Assembly: GCA_014183095.1 (NCBI GenBank)
Contig: JACCPH010000001.1
Coordinates: 106,571 to 170,570 of the forward strand
Reading direction: 5' to 3'
Length of the DNA: 64,000 bases
Source: Harringtonia aguacate
Lineage: Eukaryota > Ascomycota > Sordariomycetes > Ophiostomatales > Ophiostomataceae
The notes below the pieces were generated by a model that saw nothing but the letters and a program-made list of their open reading frames with translations, had not been told where the DNA came from and did no database searches. A program made the translations under genes and the position numbers. Shown in pieces: positions 10,614 through 21,909 of this stretch. Position 1 is the stretch's first letter. The number at the start of each line of letters is the position of its first letter.

Positions 10614-11676
10614 GGTAATAATCAGCCAGGCCACAGATTCAGCAGCGTCCAAGCAAGTGCGCTCTAGGTGTGTCACGACGGTTGACATGGTATGACACCC
10701 GCACAGTCATTTGTCAAGAGCATTACAGAGCCCGTCACACATCTTACGAAAACGCACGATAGCTGCCCATTCTGTGCATCGGCTGTGGGAAAGAGGCCGG
10801 TCACTAACCTTTAGGCAGCAGCATAGGATGGCACAGGACAGGCAGCAACACGGCCCAACGCTGTGCTATCGCTGTGCTGTCTGCATGGTCGGGTCGAGAG
10901 TGCCAAAAGAGGCCAGCGGCAGCAGACGGAATCGACAGCACCCGCACTGCTATCAAAATCCGCCTGGGCATTGTTTGCCTGATAGATATGCTGGGTGAAG
11001 ATGAAAAAAAGGAAAAAGAAAAAAAAAAAAACTCCCGCGATCTTGACCTGAAATGTGGTCTTGATGGGCAGCAGATGGAGCGCTTGGGCAGCCAGCAAGA
11101 ATAATTCCATTTCACAGGGCATCACCCCCGGCAGTGCCAGTTCTTCAACAAGTCTGGACAGAGGTGACGTGTTGCCAGAGGCATGTCATAATGGCGTCTT
11201 TTTTGCAAGCGTCGTCGTTTGGATGAAGAAGGGGCTGTAGATTCGTACGTTGGGTAGCAAATTCTCTCTGCTAAAAGTCCAACGCAGTCCCGCAGTCCCG
11301 CAATGAGAAGAGCATCCGCTTGACTCATGCGGCAGGCATCCAAACTGCGCTCTGGTCTTGCGGCGTAGGCCATACCTCTCTCAAGAGTAAACCCAGCGTC
11401 GCCCACATGAGCCTCCCCGTACGACTGCGGGCTCCAGCTGCGGCTCCAACTGCGACGGTCTGCGGTTCGTACATGTCGATCTGAGCAGGCTGTATTGCCC
11501 TTTATTATTTTTTCTATGTAACCAACGCAGACGATAACTATGCTCCTAAGCCAAAAAAACATTTTAAGTATCAAAAAGCAAGTCTTTGCTGTATCGTACA
11601 AGGTGCGAGACTCCAAAAGGGTATAATTGCGAAACCGACCGTTCGTCTGTCGTCTAGGGACACGCGCTCCCGTCTC

Positions 11677-12773
11677 CTATATCAGCGGCTTCTCCTTCGG
11701 CCCCTCGTCCGTGGCCGACGCGATAAAGTCAGCAATGGCCTCAAAGTAGCCGTCCTCCAGCACGCTGCCGTTGTGGTCGCCCAGCGGCAGCGGTTTCCAG
11801 ATCTTGTTCGGCGCCGCAGACAGATTGTACAGCTGGCGCATGTGGGCCGGAGGCACAATCTCGTCCTTGAGCCCGCTCAGAAACAGAATGGGCACCTTGG
11901 TGATGCTCGGAATGGTGGCATCGCTGGGCCACACCTGGTGGCACAGCAGCGTCAGGTAGCGTGCGGGCGGGAGAATCTGCGGGATCAGCTTGCGCATGCT
12001 GAGAAAGGTGTTCTCGAGCACGAGGCCGGCAATGTCTCCGGGCTGCTGGTTGTCCGCCACGAGCCGGACGGCCACGGCGCCGCCGATGCTCTGGCCGTAG
12101 ACGATGAAGCGGTGGCGGCTGGTCTCGGCACGCCGGCGCAGGTAGTCGAGGCCTGTCTGGGCGTCGGTCACGATGCCAGATTCGCCGGGCTCGCCAGTCG
12201 ACGTGCCGTAGCCGCGGTACTCGAGCATAAAAATGTTGCAGCCGACCAGATGACGAAGCATGCGGGCGATAGGCAGGCGGTGACCGATATTTCCGGCATT
12301 TCCATGGAACATGAGCACAGTGACGTTGCTGTGTTTACCGCCACGGGGCCCGCGGATGTAAAAGGCGGCGAGTTTCTCGCCATCGTCTGTGGGGATGACG
12401 AGCTCCTCAAAGTCGGTGAGGCCGAACTGGGACGGGGTGGGGACGTCGGTACGGGCATTGGCCGGAACGTGCGACGGGTAGATGAGAGCTCTGTAAGCGG
12501 CAGGTTAGAATGCGGCTGGCAAAATCGCTCGGCTGCTCGTTGACAGGCTCGTCGATGCAGCAGGCTTTGCTGATGCAGGCTCACGTCAGGCGGGAAGAGG
12601 GCAGATTGCTCACTTTTGCTTGAAGTAGAGAAGCGAAGTTAAGACGGCAGCGACGCCCTGCAAGAAATGGCGGTCAGCATATTGAACAGCGCACATGGAG
12701 GCGGCGAAAATCAACGTGTCCCAATGGCTGCCATTGGCATGCGGTTAGGGAGTTGCACAGTCGCCTGTCTGTG

Positions 12774-12805
<32 letters not shown>

Positions 12806-12922
12806 CACCCAGCGGCGAACCTTGAGAGGCCGGGGGGGCCGTCTCGGACGTACCGTCGACGCAATCGCTGGCAGACGCATGTAGGAGGCGGCCGTCCCCA
12901 GTGCCGAGAGTGTTTGATCCAT
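11677..12922 (-). CDS. BEM46-family alpha/beta hydrolase
   Basis: Membrane-associated serine hydrolase related to Bem46, which is linked to cell polarity and hyphal development in fungi; its substrate is not established. Exons 12854-12922, 12614-12657 and 11677-12490 give 308 residues. Residues about 24-37 (GVAAVLTSLLYFKQ), coded by a 44-nt exon, belong to an N-terminal hydrophobic anchor. The family motif VLMFHGNAGNIGHR is at 96-109, with YRGYG at 129-133. The nucleophile elbow is GQSIGG (S172). D247 in LSGLKDEIVPP and H277 in LGDHN complete the triad. Intron 1 (12658-12853) contains a (GT)n microsatellite. The start is the ATG that fits the reading phase. Confidence 0.9.
12771..12805. repeat. 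(GT)n microsatellite in BEM46-like intron 1
   Basis: GT repeat with one GC interruption, inside the first intron. On the transcribed strand it reads as CA repeats. Confidence 0.9.
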
Positions 12923-15900
12923 GATGGTGGCCGAGGCACCGCCGCCCGGCCCAGGAGACGATGACGAGGCCATCGTCGTCGACGAGGAAGAGGTCGCGGC
13001 TCTGTCGACGCTGGCGACGTTAGTTTTGTGTCTGGCGTGGGGGTCACCATTGGCAAACACGTCAGCCCAGCGGCGATACCTCTTTTGTCGCATTCACGCT
13101 GGCCCGAAGACCCTGGCGGGCTCGCAGGAGAGGCTGTGCAGTCGATTCGAAGGGGGTTTATCTTCGGGGGAGGCTGGATCTGGACGATCGCATCAAAGCA
13201 GACACAAGGCGAGGACAGAGAGCGAAAATCAATATGCGTCGCAGGCAGATCTTGACGATTTCATGGCCAGTCTTTGCGAGGTTGGAAGAGGGCGGCCAGT
13301 GGTATGAATACACGCAACAGAAAGTGGTTGCGGTGAAGAGTGGCAGCCACGATGCCAGAATTCTGCCATTCACGTCGATGCGTTTGAAGCTAAGGCGGTC
13401 AGAGCCACCGATCTGCCTATAGTTACTGTAGCAGTGCCTGTACCGACTGCATTACTCACTGCTAGTCTCCACACAGGCACTCTGTAATTTGGCGGTTTAT
13501 GCAGCCGAGGCTGTCGCATCCCGAGATAAGATACTTGTCATTATTGTTGCTTTTCTGCCCTTACGCCCTGCTTCCTCACCAGTCTCACGCCAGGATATCG
13601 CTTCTTCTAGAGGCAGAGTTTCCGTCTTCATGCTGACAAAAACGTGTGGAAAATGGGGTCGGGCACAGTCTCCAGTTTATTGCATCTCACATCCTTCCAG
13701 TTGGGGGCTGCCGCTGTGAAGCTTGACTAGTGCTAAAAGAGGAGGGTTGACGGCTGCTCAAAATAACTTGTTCGAATACGACATGTGCCGGGCTTGTGCA
13801 AGCAGCTTATTCGCAGTTTGTATGTATCTTATCGGGCCCTTGGCTATATTCCGTCATGCTTGTGATCAAGTGTCAAGGGGGCTACGTCCAGAAGGGTGTC
13901 TAATTAAGCCACTTCTGTCCGGCTAAGACGAGGAGGGTGGCCCGATCCGGGTGAAGAGGGCGACCTCTGGCATTCGCCAAAGCGACGTCACCGAGGCCGG
14001 CTTTGGTCGTGTACAAATACGAGTAAGGGGGTGTTGAGCTTACACGATGTGGGTGTGTTCAGGAGCTGATGGCATGCTGTGGTCATTTGCGAGACATCGA
14101 TCAGGAGGATTCGTGGCCACCATCACAATGTCACAGGTCAAGGCCTCCCTTCACCCCTCCTTGCGTGCGAGTGGCAGTCAAACCTCGTCTTCTAGATTGT
14201 CGTCTCCAGATCACTGTACCGCGCGTCTAGAAGGCGTTTCTTTCATGCATGACGACGGAACAAGCATGACCCCCCTGCCCGTCAAGTAAGAACCAAGCAC
14301 GAGTAGAATGCAGCCACTGGTATCGTACAAAGTACTCGTTCGTCCTCACTGGGCGCAATCATGTGGGCTTTTGAAACAGGTTCGTGAGAGGTGAGGGGGG
14401 GGAGGGGGGGGAGGACAGGGGGGAGGAACAGGAATAGGGGCATGCCAGCCCCGACCAGGGTCCAGAAAATGCCCGCTCAGCTGGAACGCTGCAGAGCGGC
14501 GTGCGATACGATGTACGAAGTACTTACTACGCATATGTACCATGTAATAAATAGTGTAGGCCATGACGTCCAAGGTGTGCACATGCCAACCAGTGCTGCA
14601 TCGCACGCGATTGCGCCCATAAAGGCGAAGACCGAAGGGGGGGGGGGGACTTTTCGTCTTGGATGGCACGGTTGAGAAGCATCATCTTGGATGGCACCGC
14701 GATCGGCGTTTTCGGTCCAGATAGAGAGAGAGGCACAACGGCTTCCGTTGCAGAAGCGAGAGACAACCATAGCCATGGGATCATGCATCCGATGATGCTT
14801 TCAACCACGAGAGAAAGGGAAAACGGGCAGACAGCCGAGACAAAAAAGAGTCCCTGCGCGATCACAGGACGGGCAAAGGTGTGCCACCCGTACTCGCTAG
14901 CCTCGTCATCAAGCGCTGATGCGTGGTGCGAACGAGGGGCAGCTCATTTAAAATGAAGGCTATGTTTTGATTCCTCTCGCGACTTTTCCAATGGCGCGGG
15001 TCGCTGCTCGACTCACTCGGTCCACCCCCCCTCCCTTGGCGGCGTCGCAAGCCAGTCAGACCACGGAATTCTCATGCCGGCCATTAAACAAACCCCCCCC
15101 TCCCCCACCAATCGGACGGACCTCAGGCGCGTTTTGGATTTAGCCTGGAAGCTCCTGTGCGCTCGTTCGCTCGTCTCCCTCGACCGCTCCTGCCTCTCCA
15201 TATGTTGTTGTCTTGCTGGGGCGGGAGGGAGCGTGGGCGCAGCCAACCAGCGCACGCACTGCTGCCCTGCGCACGAAACACCCCCTCGCGGCACGAGCCT
15301 GCACAAACGCCCCCCCCCCCCCCCTCCCCTCAAAGAGCGGCGACTATGACGGGCAGAGAGCAACTGATTGACAGTCCGTTGTCGGTCCCGGCAAGCAGAC
15401 ACGCGGCAGCACACGGAATCGATGAAAATTCAGAGCAGTCTAGACGTGCCGAAGCTGCGGATCATGTCTGGAGCCGTGGCTCGACTGTTGCCAGCTCGTT
15501 CGGTCAGTCGGATAAATGCATAACATTATTATGGCGTATGTAGATGGCGGCATAGCACGGGATGCTTTGTGCGAGTAGACGCATCTCCGATCTGTCTGTA
15601 CCTGAATGGCGTCTGCCGGCCCCATCCGATGGCCTCTGGCGCAAAAGCCAGGCTGACCCGGCCGTGTGCTCATGCCCAGACTTTCGGCGCTACTGCTAGG
15701 CAAGATGCGAGCAGAGGCAAAATCTGCTCGTGAAGCTGAGGTTGAGCGGCTTAGGGGAGCTTGTCACCACAGATGGCCATTTTGCTGTTGTCGGGGTCGC
15801 TCACCGTCTCGCCCTGTTTTGCATGCTTGTACGCCGTGGTAACGGGTTCTGCCACTTCAGCACCATTGCCGCATGAAAAAGCCTGCATGTCCGTACGATT

Positions 15901-16734
15901 TCGCCTCATCTCGTCGAGCTCCGTTGCCCAGTGAGCCCCGTTGTAGGCGCATAAAAAGTGGGCCCTCTGCAGCTTCAAGCCTTTTCTCTCTCCCCAAGAA
16001 AAAAAAAACTTCACGCCGACAAACCCAACTCAGACAAAGCGAAATCTTCACAGAACGGCAGACGACAAACCCAGCCCAACGCTGCCTAGGCTGACATCGA
16101 TTTTGGACGGCGTCGCCCTGCTCACCGACTGCTCCCACACGCTCTCCCGCTCACCCGGGCGCAGCAGCATCTCGCCATTTGCCATTTGCTCTGGGGGGGG
16201 AAACCCAAACGGTCCAGGAGCCAAAAAGCAACTGAAAAAAACAGAGACCCGAAGACACGGCAGCTGGCCTCAGCCACAACGCGCAGTATTGCACCGGGCT
16301 TTTCTTTTTTCGGCAGTGCATCAGCTTATTTCTGGACGGTGGCGGCTATTCCTGGCGCACGCAGTCTCTTTCCCACAGCCGCCGGCCCCCCTTTTTGTGC
16401 ATTTCTGCCCATCCTTCGCGCCCTCGTTTAGCCAGCCCTGCTTATACGTCTATGCGAGTGCCATCCGTCCACTTGTCGGCACATTCCACCTGCGACTCAG
16501 TCTGGACTTTTCTGCACTTTCGGGAGGCGAAAAGGCGCAGCCAAAAACAGTCAAACGAGCGCTGACTGCTCATTGGGCACCAACAGCCAATAACGGCGTA
16601 CCTGTGGACGTCCGACCTGCAGCAGACAACGCATCAAAAAAAAGAACGCAAGCGAAAGCACCAGAAAAAGCGACGGCACACGAACACCGATACAAGCACG
16701 TAAATCAGCGCAGACTTCTCACTAGCCAGACACC
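12923..16734. other. Gene-poor island, promoters of BEM46-like and LYAR-like genes
   Basis: 3.8 kb between divergent genes with no recognisable coding sequence. It contains G-rich runs at 14394-14430 and 14638-14650 and a C run near 15310-15324. GTAC/ACTCGT-type motifs are at 14011-14025, 14325-14339 and around 14505-14540. The last kilobase before 16735 probably holds the promoter and leader of the LYAR-like gene. Open frames are short and present on both strands. Confidence 0.5.
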
Positions 16735-18846
16735 ATGGTCTCCTTCCAGTGCGAGGTAAGAACGAAGCCCGGTCCCTTTCCCTTTCCTTGTAGACTTGTT
16801 TCCATTCAGCCCGCGCCCCCTTCCCCAATCATGCCCTATCCGAGAGTCCCAAAACACATGCAGGCTTAGTGCCCCCTCCCCCTCTACACTCACACCCCTG
16901 CCACACCTCCCGCCATATGCTATAATATACTATAATTTACCATGTCACACGCCCCCTCCCCCCCTTCCAACCGCCCTCGTCCACACTACGAGATCGACGT
17001 CTCCAAACACACCCAATTCCTCCAACACCCCCCCCCCCCCTTTCCCCTTCTCAGTCGTCCTGTCTCGTCTTGTGTTCCACTCTAATATCGTCCTCGTTCC
17101 ATTACCACACATATCCTTTGCGCTCCCTCCGCTCGAGCCAGACCCAAACGCCTTCACAAAAGCAGCAATACCCCCCCATCTCTTATCTCATTTGTCCCTC
17201 CTCCCAGCCTTTGCCTCTTTCTCTCTTCCTACCCGCTCCTTACAGAACCCAATTGTTGACTCATCTCTTCTTTCTCTCTTGACGTTCCTTCACCGGTTCC
17301 TCTTACACGCTGTTGTATTTTACTTTTTTTGAGCCGCAACTTACACCGTCTTCCAGTCCTGCGGTGACGTCTTGACCAAGAAGAAGCTGGACCCCCACAG
17401 GAACCGCTGTCAAGGCGCCACCTTCTCCTGCATCGATTGCATGGTCCATTTTGAGGGCGTCTCCTACCGATCCCACACAGTACGTGATCTTGGCTGCAAT
17501 GTGTATTTGCATGACAGCACAGGCGTTGACTCAGTGGCGCGCAGAGTTGCATGACCGAAGACCAGAAGTACCAGGGCGCGCTCTACAAGAACAAGAAGAA
17601 CAAGAAAGTGCGCTTGAACCCGCCGTCCAGCGCCGAAGAAGACGACAGCCTCGGCGCCTTCCAGAACTCACACATCTCGGCCTCTGCCTCTACGCCCAGA
17701 GCATTCTCTACCCCCAGCAACAAGAAGACCAACATGGCCGCCGCCGTGCAGCAGCACAACATGTCCCACTCCGCCTACGTGGAGGACGTCCCGGAGGACA
17801 TCTCAGCGTATCTGGTCCCCGACGACGATGACGACGACGACAATGCCAGCAGGTCGTCCGATGATGCGCCACCCCATGCGCCCACGCCACCCCCGCCCGA
17901 GGGCCCCGTGAACGTGTTCGACTTCCTGGTGGCGAGTAACACGCCAAACGGCTCCAACATGGAGCTGCCCGCCAAGCCCAGCGACAGCTCGCAGATGGTG
18001 CCGTACCACTTTGACGTCAACGACTACCTCGAAGCGGAAAACGAAGATCGGCAGCTCGTGCAGTACGAGGTTGGCCGCCCCGTTCCCGCTGCTGCTGCTG
18101 TTGCTGCTGCTGCCGCTGCAGCTACGCACCCGTTCCAGACGCCCGCTGCCGGCGAGCGCGGCGAGCGGAGGAAGAAGGAGGCCAGCGCCGACAAGGAGGT
18201 CAAGAAGGACAAGAAGCGCAAGCGGTTGTATCTGGACATCAACGACCAGGTCATGACCGACGCGCCGCCTGTCCTGCACTCGGGACTCACCGGTGGCCTG
18301 AACCGCCTGAGCACCAAGCAGGCGGTATTCCCGCCCTCCCCGGAGTCGGCGGAGACCCCCGCCAGTCCCCTGAAGAAGACGAAGCACGTGAAGCACTCCA
18401 AGTCGCGGTCAGACACCATCGGCAACAACCTGTTCGCCATGTTGACGGCCGGCTCCAAGCCCAAGTCCAAGAAGCGGAAGCACCAGGCTTCGTCGCCGAC
18501 GAGCAAGAAGCACCGCCACCACCGCCACCACACCGAAGCAGAAAAGGCCGCTGCCACTTCGCAAAAGCTGATCGAGTTTCCCATGAAGAAGGAAGACGCC
18601 GACGGCAACGAAGGCCAGATGATTGTCTACAAGCCAAGAGCAGACCTGTTCCTGAGCTTTGTCAACAAGGGCCCCGAAAGCGAACGCGGGTGCAGCATGA
18701 ACAAGGCGCTGAAGCGATTCCACCGCGAACGGACATCGTCAGGCACCAGCCTCAGCAAACAAGTTGAGGAGAAGGAGCTCTTCCGATCGCTCCGGTTGCG
18801 GAAGAACGACCGCGGCGAGATCGTCTTGTTCTGCATTGACGACTAA
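16735..18846 (+). CDS. LYAR-type C2HC zinc-finger nucleolar protein
   Basis: Homologue of LYAR, a nucleolar protein connected with pre-rRNA processing. Exons 16735-16755, 17357-17479 and 17545-18846 give 481 residues. The paired C2HC fingers are complete across the exon joins: C6-C9-H21-C25 and C32-C35-H47-C50, followed by MTEDQKYQGALYKNKKNKK. The rest is long and disordered, with an acidic DDDDDDD run, poly-Ala and several basic clusters (KKDKKRKR, KPKSKKRKHQ, KKHRHHRHH) suited to nucleolar targeting. A conserved-looking C terminus (VEEKELFRSLRLRKNDRGEI) closes it. The first intron is 601 nt and pyrimidine-rich, far longer than its neighbours. The first exon is only 21 nt; its start was chosen because it supplies C6. 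Confidence 0.88.
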
Positions 18847-19890
18847 ATAATCCATGTTTGATGTCTTTTGTTTCTCTTTTCCTTTGTCCCATGTTATGTT
18901 TTATGTTTTAATGTCCTGCTTTTTTTTTCGGTCTTTTCCGCGGTGTTGGCGAAATCTGGAGTTTATTTGGAGTGGCGGGGATTTACATGATACCTTTTTA
19001 TCATCTCATCATCGGCATATACGTCATCTATGCAACGTCTTCAGGCCCCACGGGCAGACGACGACGCCATCGGCACACGGCACACCTTGTCTCGACACGT
19101 TTGACACGTCTGCAGATAATACGGCGAGTGAGAAGGACAGACACGGTTTGGGTAGCACGCTTTTGCTTGTGCTCCCTTTCATTTCCTTTTTTATTCTTGT
19201 TTTGTTTTTTGTTTTGTTTTGGTCAGTTTTGTCCGGGTTGAAAATGGGAGATCTGGAGCGGCTGGTCCCGAGACCCGGTTGTTGGACTGATCTCCGAGAA
19301 TAACAACGACAACGACGACAACAACAACAACAACAAACAATATCGAACAAATATCAACATCAATGACAGCTGGCACATGCAATTCTTTTGCTTTTGGTTT
19401 TTTTTGCTCTTGGGTATCTCTTCCTGGTTGAGCTGCGTTACCGTGCAGGGGCAAAAAAAAAAGTGGCAACGGCATCTGTTATAGAGTGGTTCGAGCCTGG
19501 CCAGGTTCTTGTACTACTTATTGTATTCGTCTAGTGCCCGAGGCTACTCACGCGGCTTTGGTTTGGTCTCCTTTTGGTCCGTTTTTGGGGCCGTTTTTAG
19601 GCCGTCTTTTAGGGGGGGTTCTGTGGCGGTATTGGGGAGGTGGTTCTGTGGCTGTATGTTTTTCTTCTTTTTTTTGTTGTTTTGGTCTGTCTAGTCTTTC
19701 GGGACTGACGAATAGACCATTGTGTATCCTTCTCTTCCCTCGACAAGGGGGTTTTCTTTTTAATCTTGTCTTGTCCTTCCATGTCTCGTCATATAGTGTC
19801 TGAATTAGAAACAACTGTTGTTCAAGTACATTGGTTTTTCCATTGCTATGTCGCCATTGGTATAATAAATACAGAAGAAAATCACGGCCC
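18847..19890. other. Convergent 3' region of LYAR-like gene and PEX10
   Basis: T-rich sequence with poly-T/G tracts and an AAC/GAC microsatellite at 19301-19336. It probably consists of the 3' UTRs of two convergent genes. No gene is seen. Confidence 0.6.
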
Positions 19891-21210
19891 TCACAACGCC
19901 CGCAGCGGCAGGATGTGCTGCGGCATGGCATTTCGCCGACACAGCGGACACTCGGGCTTCTCCCGGACCCAGTCGCCGATGCACTGCCAGCAGAACACGT
20001 GGCCGCACGGCGTGGCCGCCGGGTCCTGCAGCGGCTCCAGACACAGGGTGCACTGCCGCTGGACGCGCCCGCGGAGCCAACGCATGGTGGCGGGCGGGCG
20101 GAGGTCGAAGCGCGGGCCGCGCGTGGCGCCCGTAGGGTCGTCCTTGGCGGGCGGCGGCAGCGGCGTGTGCGTCATGGCGGCGATGGCAGCGGCCGCGGAG
20201 CCAGTGCCGCCACCGGTGCCGCCACCACCACCACCGCTGCCCCCGAGCAGCAGCTCGTTGTTGGCGGTGTAGCTGTAGTCGTGGTCGAGGCTGACCTCGA
20301 CGGGGCCAGCGGCGGCCGCCGCGGAGGAAGTCGAAGTGGTCGCCGCCATCGTCGTCGCTGTCGCCGCTGACAACGTGTCCCGCACGTGCAGGTAGCCCTG
20401 GACGGCCAGCTGCAGCACGAGCAGGGCGCCCAGCACCTCGTAGCCGACGACGTCGTCGGTGGCGCCGGCGCCGGGCGCGGTGCGGCGGCGCGTAAAGACG
20501 TAGCGCAGGCCGACGAGGCGCGTGCTCAGCGTGTAGTAGGCGCCGTAAAAGTAAAACAGGGCGAGCGTGACGGCGCGCACGTGCGTGCCAGACGTGAGCG
20601 TGTCGAGGTGGGCGAGCAGGTAGCGGGCGACGGGGAGGGTGACGGCGGTGGTGGCGGCCGCCGCCGCCCCCTTGGCTCCCTTGCCTGCTCTCCTCTGCCT
20701 CTCCACCCACCGCTCCAGCCCCTTGCGCAGCACCCGCCGCATGCCTGGCAGCGTGCGCCCCGCCAGGTAGGGCGCCAGCACGGTCGCCACGACGTAGGCG
20801 GCGCGGCGGCCGGCAGCCGGCAGCCGCAGCACGCTACCAGAACTGTTTCCACTCCCCCCCCCCGCCCGGCTCGGAATCACCTCGACCAGGTCGCAGTACT
20901 CCTCGCCCAGCGTGCGGTGGCCCAGCCCCGTCGTCAGCCCCCAGTAGGCCAGCTCGGCCGCCGTCTGTGTCTCGGCCGCCCAGGCGTGGGCGCGGCGGCC
21001 GCCGGCGAGGCGCCGCACGACATCGGCGAGGTCGTTGGCGAGGGTGCCGGCAAAGTAGGCGTCCTTTTGGTGGGCGCGGATGATGTCAGGGGCGGCGGCG
21101 AAGGGATACGGAGAAGGGAGGACGGCGACAGAGGGCGAGGATGAGGAATCCGAAGACGACGGCGCTGCTGCTGCCGCCGAGGCCGCGGCTGGCGGGCCGT
21201 CGGAAGGCAT
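19891..21210 (-). CDS. PEX10: Peroxin-10, RING-type E3 ligase subunit
   Basis: Pex10 is a peroxisomal membrane RING protein that acts with Pex2 and Pex12 to ubiquitinate the import receptor Pex5. Single exon, 439 residues. The N-terminal Pex2/Pex10/Pex12 domain starts around PDIIRAHQKDAYFAGTLAND and has hydrophobic segments (YVVATVLAPYLAG, AVTLALFYFYGAYYTLSTRL, EVLGALLVLQLAVQGYLHV). The C-terminal C3HC4 RING is complete at residues 387-424: CTLC, PCGHVFCWQCIGDW and CPLC. Poly-Ala/Gly inserts between the membrane part and the RING lengthen it relative to yeast. The frame stays open upstream of the chosen ATG only with a TTG, so 21210 is the start. It diverges from the ERD1/EXS gene. Confidence 0.93.
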   Translation of the reverse strand: MPSDGPPAAASAAAAAPSSSDSSSSPSVAVLPSPYPFAAAPDIIRAHQKDAYFAGTLANDLADVVRRLAGGRRAHAWAAETQTAAELAYWGLTTGLGHRTLGEEYCDLVEVIPSRAGGGSGNSSGSVLRLPAAGRRAAYVVATVLAPYLAGRTLPGMRRVLRKGLERWVERQRRAGKGAKGAAAAATTAVTLPVARYLLAHLDTLTSGTHVRAVTLALFYFYGAYYTLSTRLVGLRYVFTRRRTAPGAGATDDVVGYEVLGALLVLQLAVQGYLHVRDTLSAATATTMAATTSTSSAAAAAGPVEVSLDHDYSYTANNELLLGGSGGGGGGTGGGTGSAAAAIAAMTHTPLPPPAKDDPTGATRGPRFDLRPPATMRWLRGRVQRQCTLCLEPLQDPAATPCGHVFCWQCIGDWVREKPECPLCRRNAMPQHILPLRAL

Positions 21211-21909
21211 GCTGGGCAAAGCCGTAGCAAAACGTCAAAAAACGTCGGCAACCGGCACGCAGGCAGTCGTGAGCGCGCGTGCGCGATAGGGTCGTGGTCG
21301 TGGTCGTGGTTGATGGCTGTCGCGTATGGGAAAGCTCAACGCCCACGCCAACTGCCTCGGCACGTCGCAAAGCAGTATTACAGGTGTGTTTAAGGATTAG
21401 GTAAGCATTTCTCAAGTGTTGGGGCTGAAAAGAGCCAGGGAGCTATTTTGTCCAGACACTAACTATGCTTTAGCCCCTAATTGCAGACCCCTTTGCAGGG
21501 GGGGGGCGATGACGCGCTGCTATGCGCATGCAAAGAGCCACCGTATCAAGTCTGACGTTGTGCCTCTGCAGTAATAATATTTTTCTACCAACGAGGCACG
21601 ATCAACGGCCTCCCTACTTTTGCTTCTCTGTCCTCTTTCCACCTGCATTCCACAGAGCCGCCTCCGGACACGTGTACGACGACTCGAGACAATGATAATC
21701 CCAGACGGCCGCTGGTGATTTCGATTCTGCCGCCATCTCTTTATTTTTGGGTCGCCTGGATTTTCGCCTCGCCACTCTTCCCCCCCCCCATCGCGGCCGC
21801 CGTCTCTCGATGGGTTGTACGAGGCTACCGCCAGGAGTGCGAAACGACCGATAGCAATTATCTACACACGCTGCATCGATCCTGAATTCATTCTTCTCCG
21901 CGGCCCAAC
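21211..21909. promoter_or_regulatory. Divergent promoter of PEX10 and ERD1/EXS gene
   Basis: 699 bases between two divergent starts. A GTCGTG hexamer repeats at 21291-21310 and there is a short G run near 21499. No coding sequence is seen. Confidence 0.6.

Larger units (their letters stand above)
9310..11676. other. Gene-poor island between SFH5 and BEM46-like gene
   Basis: No conserved gene is recognised in about 2.4 kb. The first few hundred bases should hold the SFH5 promoter and leader, with TTTGC-type repeats at 9344-9381. A 12-mer CAACGGCCTGGC is repeated at 9691-9722, and an AACGGC-type microsatellite is at 10571-10613. GTACTCGTAC-type sequence is at 10493-10514. An open frame starting at 10126 has a signal-peptide-like start and is listed separately. 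Confidence 0.5.

Noticed and set aside
12921..13307. A 128-codon + frame starting at the BEM46-like start codon.
   Set aside because: It overlaps the hydrolase first exon in antisense, has no family match and its acidic start comes from GAC/GAG-rich promoter DNA.
14047..14289. An 80-codon frame with a WD-like start (ADGMLWSFARH).
   Set aside because: Too short, no repeat of the motif and no supporting splice sites.
19488..19502. GTGGTTCGAGCC resembling a tRNA T-loop.
   Set aside because: No matching acceptor or anticodon stems are found nearby; no tRNA or rRNA gene was identified in the window.
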